64,000 nucleotides of DNA from SAR324 cluster bacterium (GTDB lineage: Bacteria > SAR324 > NAC60-12). The stretch covers positions 186,001-250,000 of the forward strand of contig JADGAV010000001.1 of NCBI GenBank assembly GCA_015231825.1. The letters run 5' to 3'. Below, piece after piece: positions 47,061 through 55,704 of the stretch (the stretch's first letter is position 1; each line of letters begins with the position of its first letter). Position numbers and translations under genes: made by a program. The notes under the pieces were generated by a model, which saw only the letters and a program-made list of their open reading frames with translations, made no database searches and had not been told where the DNA came from.

Positions 47061-48296
47061 ATGGACGAGCTGTTGCAGACAGTTGAGAAGTCAGAGTTGT
47101 TTTGGGACTTTGATCTGATTTCCCCTGATGTCAAAGAAAAAGTTTTTCATGTTTTTGAAGAGAAAATGAAAGTGTTGACCGGCAATAACACGGATTGGCC
47201 TGCAGTTGAAGAAACCGCTCTCGTTTCATTTTTAAAAGAAAGAAAAATCGAACTCTATTATGAAGTCAAGGTGTCCATTCAGTTGATTCAGCATTTGTCT
47301 TCCCTTTTACCGGAAGATCAGAATTCACTTTTGAGTGAACTCCTGCAGCTCAAGAGTTCTGCCCTGAATAAAGAGGCTTTTGACAAGTTCAAGAATTTCG
47401 TGATTGAGTGCGCCAGGCAGGATGAAATCCTTCAGGAAAAACTTTTCATCGAATTTGACCGTAATCTATTGAGAGTCATCCATATTTTGGGACAAAAGAA
47501 TTTGATCAGTTCCGGTATTGAAAAACTGGAGTTACTCGATGAACTTTTTAAATCGGAAACTGAGGAAATTTACCAAATTTATAGTAAATACCGGGGAAAA
47601 TTTATTGGTTTGTTCTGTCTGACTTTTTCGTGCCCCCTGATCACCAGACCGACGCTGATCGACTATTTTATGAAAATTGTCCGAAAACCGGAACTGATTG
47701 AGTCTCATTTTGAAAAGAAGAATGACCGCCAGCTCAGAAAAACAGTCAATCGCAGTCTGAGCAGGACCGTTTTGGCAAAAAATGGGAAAAGACAAGAGAG
47801 TGCCAGTCAGGAAACAGCTCAGTCTCATCAGGCAAAAATCAAACTGCCTGATTCTCTGGAAAAAAAGAACAGGGAAGCTTCTGAAAGGCTGCAGTTTCAA
47901 ATTGATACAGAAGGATTTACAAATCGATATCTCCTGTCAAACTCCTGGATTTCCGGTATTTTGAAAGATGCAGTGCACGGGTACAAAGAGCTCTATCCCA
48001 TCACGGCAGAGATTTATGGAATATTTCTCCGCTTCGAAAAGAACAATGAGATCTTTCAGAACTTCAACGAAAAACAGCAGGATACCCTCAGGGAACTCCA
48101 CAATCGTAAAGGAGAAAAGTTCAAAAGTCTTCTGGAATTTTTTCAATTCATTGCAGAAAAAGAACCGGAACTGTTTCTCCCAGAAAATAAAGCAGAAGGG
48201 CATCAAATCAGAAACGGTCTGACGATTTTAGGACTGCAGAAGAAACCAGTGCGCGACAAAGAAGGCATTCATGTGAAGTTGGCGCGATTGACTTGA
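47061..48296 (+). CDS. Hypothetical protein
   Basis: Long ORF in the signalling operon; ATG 47061 preferred; no family recognised. Confidence 0.55.
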   Translation: MDELLQTVEKSELFWDFDLISPDVKEKVFHVFEEKMKVLTGNNTDWPAVEETALVSFLKERKIELYYEVKVSIQLIQHLSSLLPEDQNSLLSELLQLKSSALNKEAFDKFKNFVIECARQDEILQEKLFIEFDRNLLRVIHILGQKNLISSGIEKLELLDELFKSETEEIYQIYSKYRGKFIGLFCLTFSCPLITRPTLIDYFMKIVRKPELIESHFEKKNDRQLRKTVNRSLSRTVLAKNGKRQESASQETAQSHQAKIKLPDSLEKKNREASERLQFQIDTEGFTNRYLLSNSWISGILKDAVHGYKELYPITAEIYGIFLRFEKNNEIFQNFNEKQQDTLRELHNRKGEKFKSLLEFFQFIAEKEPELFLPENKAEGHQIRNGLTILGLQKKPVRDKEGIHVKLARLT

Positions 48297-48318
48297 TCAA
48301 CAAGATGAGAGAGAAACA

Positions 48319-50904
48319 ATGCAACCGGAACTGCCTTTAACACCCAAATTGGAAAAAGCGATTGAGGAAAGGTTTGAGTCTTCCTGGAATAGAGGAGAGG
48401 AGCATCTGGACTTCTATTTGACCTATCTGTCAGTGGAAGTCGAGGTCTTTGAACATGAAGAATCCTATTTCGGTAATCTTCTCAATGAAGGAGAGATTGC
48501 CGATCGGATTGAAAAAATCGCCGGTTCAAATTCAAAACAAATACAAAACGTTTTAAGAATGTCTGCCTATTTCTGGGCAGAAATGAATATTCAGCCTCGT
48601 CTGCTGAATGCCAGGGAAATCTCCTCCGTCAACCTGATTTTTGGTGACCTCATCTTTGTACATTTAAAGTTACCGGAGACGGTGGCCTCCTCCCAACGTT
48701 ACAAGGCGGTGCGCTCACTTTGCGGTATTTTAAGAAACTACCGCAAAAACAATCCCGATGCGATCATTGTTTCTGTCAGCGATCAGTCTGGATTTGTTTT
48801 AGCGAAGGATGATTTATCCTTGAGATGGCCTTACAATCTTAAAAAATTACCCCCTGGAAGTTTTGCCGAACTCGTCAGAAAGCAATTGGAATCTCCCAAG
48901 GTTTTTGAGAATTACTTCTTCAACCGCCATACCGGAGATAAACTGGACCGCCTGGTTTATGTCCAGGATATGCAGGACCGGGCAAACCGACTCCAGTCTC
49001 TTCAGACCGATATCAAATTGCTGATCCTGATCCATCCTGAATTGTATGATGAATACGCAGAAAAGATCCGTTACCAATTGATGCGCTATCATTTCAAGAC
49101 GGTATTGGTCAAACGGACCAACGAATTTTCCAGATTCATGCTCAAAAAATTTGATTACTTCATCTTGTTTCAATGTGATTTCCCCCTGGAAGTGACTGAT
49201 GAGGAATTCGAAGCAGTTTCAGGAAAGATTTTCAAACTGGAAAGCGATTTGAATTCACTGGAAATAGAACCCACCGATCGTTCCTATCACATCAAGAATA
49301 AACTGGAAGAACGATTTCTTAAACTTCAGGAAAACATTGCAATCACCAACGAGGATTCTCAATTAATTTTTTTACAAAATAAATACCAGGAGTATTTTCG
49401 TTTAATACAGGCGAGAAAAGAAGCCGAAGATCAGATTAAACGTTTGAACCAAAAACTCATTTCTTTTGAGAAGGGCTATTTTGCGCTGATAGAAGCATTG
49501 TTGATGGATGTGACCAAGCAGACTGCAGGGGTGAAAAATTTCGAACAGATAATGAAAAATTTCATGTATTACCTGATTGTTGATGACTTCAGTCCTTCCG
49601 TCATCGATTATTTAGTGAGCCAAAAGTTTCCCCGCTACCGGCTGAATTACTTGAACAATTTTGAACTGTTTGATCTTTTTCAATCTTTTCGGCAGGGCAT
49701 TCCAGAAACCGGCGCAAGCGCCTATCGCCGGTTTTTTCTGGAATATGAAGGGTTTACCAGATTTGATGTCATTTTGATCAATTCATGGAATCTGGATAGA
49801 GAAGGAAATTTACTGATCAAGTTCCGTTTAAGAATGCCGCGAAAAAACGATATAAAAGCAATATCAAAATTTCGTGACCGATTGCTCTACAGCAATCAGT
49901 CAAAAGGTAGTGACTCCGGTCGGTCTATTACAATTTCCGCGAAAAATATCAATGAATTCCTGGATATGGGAAACTCCGATTTGATTTCTGCCCAAGTCCT
50001 TGAAATGGCCGGGCAGGGGGCAAAAATGAAAAGGGAGGTCGAAGAAAATCTGCGCCTCAAAGATCTGTACCGCGTCATGATCAGTTCTGAAGATCTCAGA
50101 GCAATCAGCAAAATTGTCGGTCTCAAAAAAAGGCGGCTTTCTCATGCCAAACAGCTTGAGCTTCAAATTGAGACAATTCGTGCAGAAATCAAGGAGCAGG
50201 CTCCTTTAATGCGAGGAGAAGAGTATCATGAAAGCGACAAATCTGGGAAAGCAACTGAAAAGGATTTATTTGCTCCTCTCGAAGCGTACAACTTAAAAAA
50301 ACTGGAACTGCTGGCACTCGGTTGTGGAATCACTCAGTTGAAAAGCATGGAACATCTGCAATCGGGAAATTTCATTGTTGAGGAGGCAAAGCGCAGCGGA
50401 CAGTCAGCCCTGCAGATATTGAACAAAATTAAGGTTCGCATAGCCACAAAAAACAAGGAACTTCCCGAAACAGGAATCCGCAATGCATTTCCTCAGGCCA
50501 ATATTGAAAGATTGCATTACCGCGAACCTCTGCCGGAAAAAGAAGAATTTGAGTCAGGGGAATTTTTGATCTTGCTGATTGATTACGAGATATACGGCTT
50601 TGACGCCGTGGTACGTTGCCTTCAACAAAGGGTCAGTTCTTCAATGGGTCATATTCCCGTTATTCTTTTGATTTCTCCGTCCGTCAAACTGGACCGATAT
50701 CAGGAAAGCATTATCGAGACTTTGATCGGATTCAATGTAGAGGAAAGCGGAACCGTGGACATCTTTCCGATGCCTTATCGACTGGAGTCTCTGGAAAATC
50801 CGCAAAAAGTCAAATATTTCATTCATGAAGTTCTCGGAGTGAATCAGCTGCTGAAAGAAAAAAAGCCGGAGGATGGGGATAATGAAGGGGGAGAGCATGA
50901 CTGA
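48319..50904 (+). CDS. Hypothetical protein, 861 aa, with possible degenerate receiver-like C-terminus
   Basis: Long ORF; C-terminal FLILLIDYEIYGFDAVVRCLQQR...IPVILLISPS...FPMPYRLESLENPQKVKYFIHEVL. Confidence 0.55.
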   Translation: MQPELPLTPKLEKAIEERFESSWNRGEEHLDFYLTYLSVEVEVFEHEESYFGNLLNEGEIADRIEKIAGSNSKQIQNVLRMSAYFWAEMNIQPRLLNAREISSVNLIFGDLIFVHLKLPETVASSQRYKAVRSLCGILRNYRKNNPDAIIVSVSDQSGFVLAKDDLSLRWPYNLKKLPPGSFAELVRKQLESPKVFENYFFNRHTGDKLDRLVYVQDMQDRANRLQSLQTDIKLLILIHPELYDEYAEKIRYQLMRYHFKTVLVKRTNEFSRFMLKKFDYFILFQCDFPLEVTDEEFEAVSGKIFKLESDLNSLEIEPTDRSYHIKNKLEERFLKLQENIAITNEDSQLIFLQNKYQEYFRLIQARKEAEDQIKRLNQKLISFEKGYFALIEALLMDVTKQTAGVKNFEQIMKNFMYYLIVDDFSPSVIDYLVSQKFPRYRLNYLNNFELFDLFQSFRQGIPETGASAYRRFFLEYEGFTRFDVILINSWNLDREGNLLIKFRLRMPRKNDIKAISKFRDRLLYSNQSKGSDSGRSITISAKNINEFLDMGNSDLISAQVLEMAGQGAKMKREVEENLRLKDLYRVMISSEDLRAISKIVGLKKRRLSHAKQLELQIETIRAEIKEQAPLMRGEEYHESDKSGKATEKDLFAPLEAYNLKKLELLALGCGITQLKSMEHLQSGNFIVEEAKRSGQSALQILNKIKVRIATKNKELPETGIRNAFPQANIERLHYREPLPEKEEFESGEFLILLIDYEIYGFDAVVRCLQQRVSSSMGHIPVILLISPSVKLDRYQESIIETLIGFNVEESGTVDIFPMPYRLESLENPQKVKYFIHEVLGVNQLLKEKKPEDGDNEGGEHD

Positions 50905-52339
50905 GAAAAAACAGGTAAAGGATTTTTTGGCGTCTCTCGAAAATGTCATAGAATCTGAAGTCCCTCAAGAAGAAGAGCCGCAGAACAGGCAAAAGATTAA
51001 GAAAGGTTTCTATCATGAAAATATTTTCGGTCAGGGAGATACCGGTTTTCTCAGCCAGCGGAAAATACTGCCTGAAGACATCGGCAATATTCCGGGCTTG
51101 ATCCGATTGTGGACATCGGATCTTGAAAGACGACAGCAGGGAATTCAGGATTGGAAAGAAAGAGGTTTGGTGGAAAGGATGTCTTCTCTGGTTGCTTCGC
51201 GTTCCAGCGATCATCACATAATGGAAGTCACCGGGGAAGAACTGATGATTCACCATCCGTCCAAACCCGTCTATGCATTGGTCAGGATTCTCAAGAAAAA
51301 CCCGAGAGATTCCGCCTCTCGTTTGAGACTGGTATATGAAGTCAAAAAAAGCAATCGCGAACTGTCACTCAACGTTTATCGCAGTTTTGTGATGCAGGCA
51401 GCAACAGCACTCTCATTTTGCGAATTCACACCTGCCGGACTGCAAATCACCATCTGGGCTTATGGTGCCTATCTCAGCAAATTATTGCGTGTGATCCATG
51501 AAAAGCAAATGGAGCTTGAGAAAAAAATGTCTCCTTTCATATCCGGGACCAGTGCTCACAAGGAATCGCTGCAGACTTTGAGTCAGGCATTGAATGTCAA
51601 TAAGAAAATTGTACAGAACTATAAAGAATATCTGGAGCAAAATGCAGATCCCAAACAGATTATCCGAACGACATTTGTTTTGGATGACACCGCTGATTTA
51701 GGCCCCAATGCCAGAAAAAACACAGAAAATCTGTTGCTCTTTAAGGCACTGAAAGTGGTCAACATACTGAGAGCAATCCCTATTCTGCACCCAACCGCCC
51801 ACAAGGTGGCTCAGAAAATGATTCAGCACTATAAATACAATTCTCTCGCTTACCTGATGGAAGCCCGGATCTTTTCTTCGGAAATGCGGTTTGCTGTAAA
51901 ACGCTATGAATCGGGAGATTACAGCAAGGCAAATCGGGAACAGATCAAAGAGGCGTTCAAACAGGCGCATCATTTTTATGGATGGGGAACCAAGAAGCTT
52001 GGCACATTGCCGCAGAAAAAGGACATTCCAATTTTATTTGAGTACGCCAACAACATCTACCAGTTCTACCTGATCTGTCGAGACATCATCTTCTTTTTCG
52101 CAGGCAATGAGTGGTTTGCAGCATTATTGGGGAAGGCCTATCGGACGGTTTCTCTGCTGCTCACCATCGATGAACTCAGCAAGAATGAGCGGAAGGATGC
52201 TGAACAGCTTCAAAGAAAACTTTTGAACCATTTAGAATCTTTGGGTGAAGGGGAAGAAGACAAATCAACGCTTTCTTTGCAGGATAAATCGTGGGAGGGT
52301 TTGGATCAAGCACTCCAGAATAAAATCAAACCCCAATAG
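50897..52339 (+). CDS. Hypothetical helical protein
   Basis: ATG 50897 overlaps the upstream ORF end; no family recognised. Confidence 0.55.
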   Translation: MTEKKQVKDFLASLENVIESEVPQEEEPQNRQKIKKGFYHENIFGQGDTGFLSQRKILPEDIGNIPGLIRLWTSDLERRQQGIQDWKERGLVERMSSLVASRSSDHHIMEVTGEELMIHHPSKPVYALVRILKKNPRDSASRLRLVYEVKKSNRELSLNVYRSFVMQAATALSFCEFTPAGLQITIWAYGAYLSKLLRVIHEKQMELEKKMSPFISGTSAHKESLQTLSQALNVNKKIVQNYKEYLEQNADPKQIIRTTFVLDDTADLGPNARKNTENLLLFKALKVVNILRAIPILHPTAHKVAQKMIQHYKYNSLAYLMEARIFSSEMRFAVKRYESGDYSKANREQIKEAFKQAHHFYGWGTKKLGTLPQKKDIPILFEYANNIYQFYLICRDIIFFFAGNEWFAALLGKAYRTVSLLLTIDELSKNERKDAEQLQRKLLNHLESLGEGEEDKSTLSLQDKSWEGLDQALQNKIKPQ

Positions 52340-52341
52340 TA

Positions 52342-52695
52342 ATGAAAGGAATTGCTGTGGATGCTGAATTAATGGAAGTGGAAAAAATTTCGGATCATGC
52401 CATCCTGATCCTGCCAAAAACGTTAGAAGATGTTAGACCCTGGATGGAGGAAATTATACAGTTAAAATCCGAAGGATATCGTAATTTTATCCTCAATTTG
52501 AGTGATAAAGACTGGTTGGCCAGCAAAGAGATTGCCACGATCATGTGGACTTTTAAAGATCTGTCTGCCTCAGGACAGAGGCTTTCCCTGATTGTTGATT
52601 CTCCAACTCTTTTAAAAACTTTTCAAACCACGATGCTGGACAAGATGGTCTCGATTGTTGAGTCTAAAGATGAAGCCCTGGCAGAGTTGGAATAA
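52342..52695 (+). CDS. STAS-domain protein (paralogue of 46685-47017)
   Basis: FILNLSDKDWLASKEIATIMWTFKDLSASGQRLSLIVDSPTLLKTFQTTMLDKMVSIVESKDEALAEL. Confidence 0.75.
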   Translation: MKGIAVDAELMEVEKISDHAILILPKTLEDVRPWMEEIIQLKSEGYRNFILNLSDKDWLASKEIATIMWTFKDLSASGQRLSLIVDSPTLLKTFQTTMLDKMVSIVESKDEALAELE

Positions 52696-52923
52696 GCATC
52701 GTCTGAAAACTCGATGACCTGGTTTTAAAACCGGAGAACAGCTTGATCGCCATTGTATTTGATTGGTCTGACTTATATATTGATATTTACTTTCATTTTG
52801 CTGCACAATTCCTTTCACTGTAATATCGGATAGACGCAAAGTCTTCTTGATAAAGAAAACAGGAAATGAGGCCCTGCTGACTGGACAAGAGATCGACTAA
52901 CGCCTGGAGAGAAAAAAGTTCCT

Positions 52924-54759
52924 ATGAACCTTAAAACCAGATTTTCAGGAAATTTCTATTTTTTGATTGGAGTGGCCATCATTTCTCTGGGTTTGGCCCT
53001 TGTTCCTTTAGCTTATACACTTTTTTTTTCCTACCCTGCATTTACTCAAATTCTTATTGAAAATACTGAAAAAGAAGCGGTTCGGACCGGAAGTCATCTG
53101 AAATTTTTCTTAAATATCGAAGAAAATGAGATGAAGACCATCACAGTTCCTGAAGAACTTGATCGAAAAATTCGAGAAGAAATCAATAAATTTCAGTTGG
53201 TAAAAGTGAAAGTATTTCTGAATTCGGGGAAAACAATCTATTCCACTGATTCGGATGATGTTGGAAAAATCAATGAAGAAAATTATTTTCACGAGATCGT
53301 TGCAAAAGGAAACGTTTATACCAAGGTTGTTGAAAAAGATACGCTGTCACTTGAAGGGGAAAAAGTCACCGTTGATGTTGTTGAAACCTATGTGCCGATT
53401 TTAGATCAAGGCCGCTTCAAAGGAGCTTTTGAAATTTACTATGAAATCACGGAGGCCAAGGAGAAGCTCGAGGATCTCGTTTTCAATTCCACGGTTGTAT
53501 TGTTCACGATCGCCTTTAGTTTTTTATTTGTTATTACTGTGGTGGTGGTGCTCTTGACAAAAAATATTGCGAAACGGGCAGAGATGGCGCGCCTGCTTCA
53601 TGAATCAGAAATGAAGTTTCGGTCTGTTGCACAGTCCGCGGTCGATGCGGTGATTTCTGCCAATAGTCATGGTTTGATCACTCATTGGAACAAAAGTGCC
53701 CGTGTAATTTTTAATTATTCAGAAAATGAAGTGCTCGGTAAACCCATTACAATTCTGATGCCTGAGCAGCAAAGGGAAATCTACCACAACGGGATAAAAC
53801 GCTATCTGGAAACAGGAGATTCTCATGTGATCGGAAGAACCGTGGAGCTGCAGGGACTAAAAAAGGGAAATATTATATTTCCCATCGAAATTTCCATTTC
53901 TTCCTGGAAAATTGCAGACGAGGTGTTTTTTAGCGCCATCGTCCGGGATATTAGTGAGCGAAAGGAAGTGGAGGAGAAATTGGAAAAGTCTTATCTGATG
54001 ATCAAAGATCAGCAAAGACAACTGGATTTGGAACTGGAACACGCAAGGGAAACCCAAAGGTTTCTTTTTCCTAAAACCATCCCGTCACGTCCAAAGATTA
54101 CTATCGCTCACAAGTATATTCCCATGGAAAAAGTGGGAGGAGATTTCTATGATGTCTTCAATTTGAAAAAAGAAAAATTGGGCCTGATGATCGGTGATGT
54201 GACCGGACATGGAATTTCGGCGGCCCTCATTTCATTTATGGTTGCCAACAGCTTCAAACAATACGCCTATGCCCTTGATTCCACCGAAATGGTAATCAAC
54301 TTTACCAATGGAAATTTGGAAAACAAATTGCCCCTGGGGACATTTGCAACGATGTTTTACGCAATCTTTGATCCTGCCACGCAAAGTTTGCTTTATACCA
54401 ACGCCGGCCAACCCCCTGGATTGGTCATTCGACCGCAAACTCAAGAAATTTTGAATTTTAATTCCGATGGCCCACCCATTGGAGTTTTTTCCAATCAAGT
54501 GACCAATTACAAAGAAACTCTATTTCAGCTGATGCCCGGGGATAAATTTTTACTTTATACGGATGCGTTATTTGAAGTGGTAAATTCGAAGAAGGAACGA
54601 TTGGGAATCGGTAATTTTGAGAGCTTTTTGCAGAAGCACTATTCAACTCCTATTGATGAATTGCTCGAAAATATCTATGATTTCGGGATGGAATTTTCAG
54701 AACAAGAGGGATTTGATGACGATGTCACGATGCTTGGATTTGAAATATTGCGCAAATAA
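52924..54759 (+). CDS. Membrane PAS-SpoIIE/PP2C (RsbU-type) phosphatase
   Basis: Two TM, PAS (VDAVISANSHGLITHWNKSARVIFNYSENEVLGKP), EKVGGDFYDVF, IGDVTGHGISAALISFM, TNAGQPPGLVI, DDDVTMLGFE. Confidence 0.9.
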   Translation: MNLKTRFSGNFYFLIGVAIISLGLALVPLAYTLFFSYPAFTQILIENTEKEAVRTGSHLKFFLNIEENEMKTITVPEELDRKIREEINKFQLVKVKVFLNSGKTIYSTDSDDVGKINEENYFHEIVAKGNVYTKVVEKDTLSLEGEKVTVDVVETYVPILDQGRFKGAFEIYYEITEAKEKLEDLVFNSTVVLFTIAFSFLFVITVVVVLLTKNIAKRAEMARLLHESEMKFRSVAQSAVDAVISANSHGLITHWNKSARVIFNYSENEVLGKPITILMPEQQREIYHNGIKRYLETGDSHVIGRTVELQGLKKGNIIFPIEISISSWKIADEVFFSAIVRDISERKEVEEKLEKSYLMIKDQQRQLDLELEHARETQRFLFPKTIPSRPKITIAHKYIPMEKVGGDFYDVFNLKKEKLGLMIGDVTGHGISAALISFMVANSFKQYAYALDSTEMVINFTNGNLENKLPLGTFATMFYAIFDPATQSLLYTNAGQPPGLVIRPQTQEILNFNSDGPPIGVFSNQVTNYKETLFQLMPGDKFLLYTDALFEVVNSKKERLGIGNFESFLQKHYSTPIDELLENIYDFGMEFSEQEGFDDDVTMLGFEILRK

Positions 54760-54975
54760 AAATTTTTCGAGTCTATTTCAACAACTTTTCACAATCCTTG
54801 CTGCCATTCTTAAAGATGGAATGGACCGGGTTCCAGAAGCCTCCATTGAGCAGATGGAACTCAGTGACGTGGGCATACTTTATTAATTGAGAGATCGGCT
54901 CTTAAAAGTTCAACGATACTGGGGACTAAAAGTCTTTTTTAGAAGTGAATAAAAAAAGTAAAATTGTTGTTGACA

Positions 54976-54995
54976 ATATTTGAATATTCAAATAT
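54976..54995. promoter_or_regulatory. Perfect 20-bp palindrome, candidate ArsR operator 1
   Basis: ATATTTGAATATTCAAATAT directly upstream of the ArsR gene. Confidence 0.75.
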
Positions 54996-55039
54996 ATTAG
55001 ATCCAACGTTGATTGTTCACTACAAATGACAGGGGAAAA

Positions 55040-55381
55040 ATGGTAGCAGAAGGGATTGATCTCTCGATCAAAGATGAGTTGGATGATTTGTTCACCAACC
55101 AGGGCAAAAATATCGAAAAAGCGGTCCGCACATTAAAACTGTTTGCCCATCGCGACCGACTAAAAATTTTATGCCTGCTCAGTCCAGGCAGAGAGTTTAC
55201 TGTGCAGAGTCTGGAAAAATACACAGGGATCCGTCAAACCACCTTGTCTCAACATTTGTCGCTTTTGAAAGATCGTGGTCTGGTGACCTCGCGCAGGGAA
55301 GGAAATTTTTCGATCTATAAAGTTGCCAGCGACGATATAGTTGAATTTTTTGAATTGATCAAACGCGTTTATTGCCGTTAA
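55040..55381 (+). CDS. ArsR-family regulator, BigR/SqrR-like
   Basis: LKLFAHRDRLKILCLLSPGREFTVQSLEKYTGIRQTTLSQHLSLLKDRGLVTSRREGNFSIYKV...RVYCR; Cys pair in ILCLL and VYC. ATG 55040 after AGGGG. Confidence 0.82.
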   Translation: MVAEGIDLSIKDELDDLFTNQGKNIEKAVRTLKLFAHRDRLKILCLLSPGREFTVQSLEKYTGIRQTTLSQHLSLLKDRGLVTSRREGNFSIYKVASDDIVEFFELIKRVYCR

Positions 55382-55405
55382 ATTTTTTTGACTAATAATA
55401 TTTGA

Positions 55406-55425
55406 AAATTTGAATATTCTGATAT
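55406..55425. promoter_or_regulatory. Candidate ArsR operator 2
   Basis: AAATTTGAATATTCTGATAT, 17/20 identical to the 54976-54995 palindrome; upstream of the DUF2892 gene. Confidence 0.6.
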
Positions 55426-55453
55426 TATATAATTTAACCATTGAGGAGATAAG

Positions 55454-55645
55454 ATGAAAGTTTTAGATATTGTCCATGCATTTGCAGGATCCCTGGTTGT
55501 GATTGGTGTGCTGCTGACTGTCTTCGTCAACACAATGTGGATGGTTTTACCGATTTTTGTTGGATTGAATTTGTTTCAATTTGGTTTTTCCGGGTTTTGC
55601 CCGCTGTCATTAATTTTGAAACGGTTGGGATTTAGAGAAAAATAA
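55454..55645 (+). CDS. DUF2892/YgaP-like small membrane protein
   Basis: FAGSLVVIGVLLTVFVNTMWMVLPIFVGLNLFQFGFSGFCPLSLILKRLGFR. Confidence 0.82.
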   Translation: MKVLDIVHAFAGSLVVIGVLLTVFVNTMWMVLPIFVGLNLFQFGFSGFCPLSLILKRLGFREK

Positions 55646-55704
55646 GAAAAATATTTGCTCCCGAACGTTTTAAAAAAACATATTTAAAGAAAAAGGAAGA
55701 CAAC

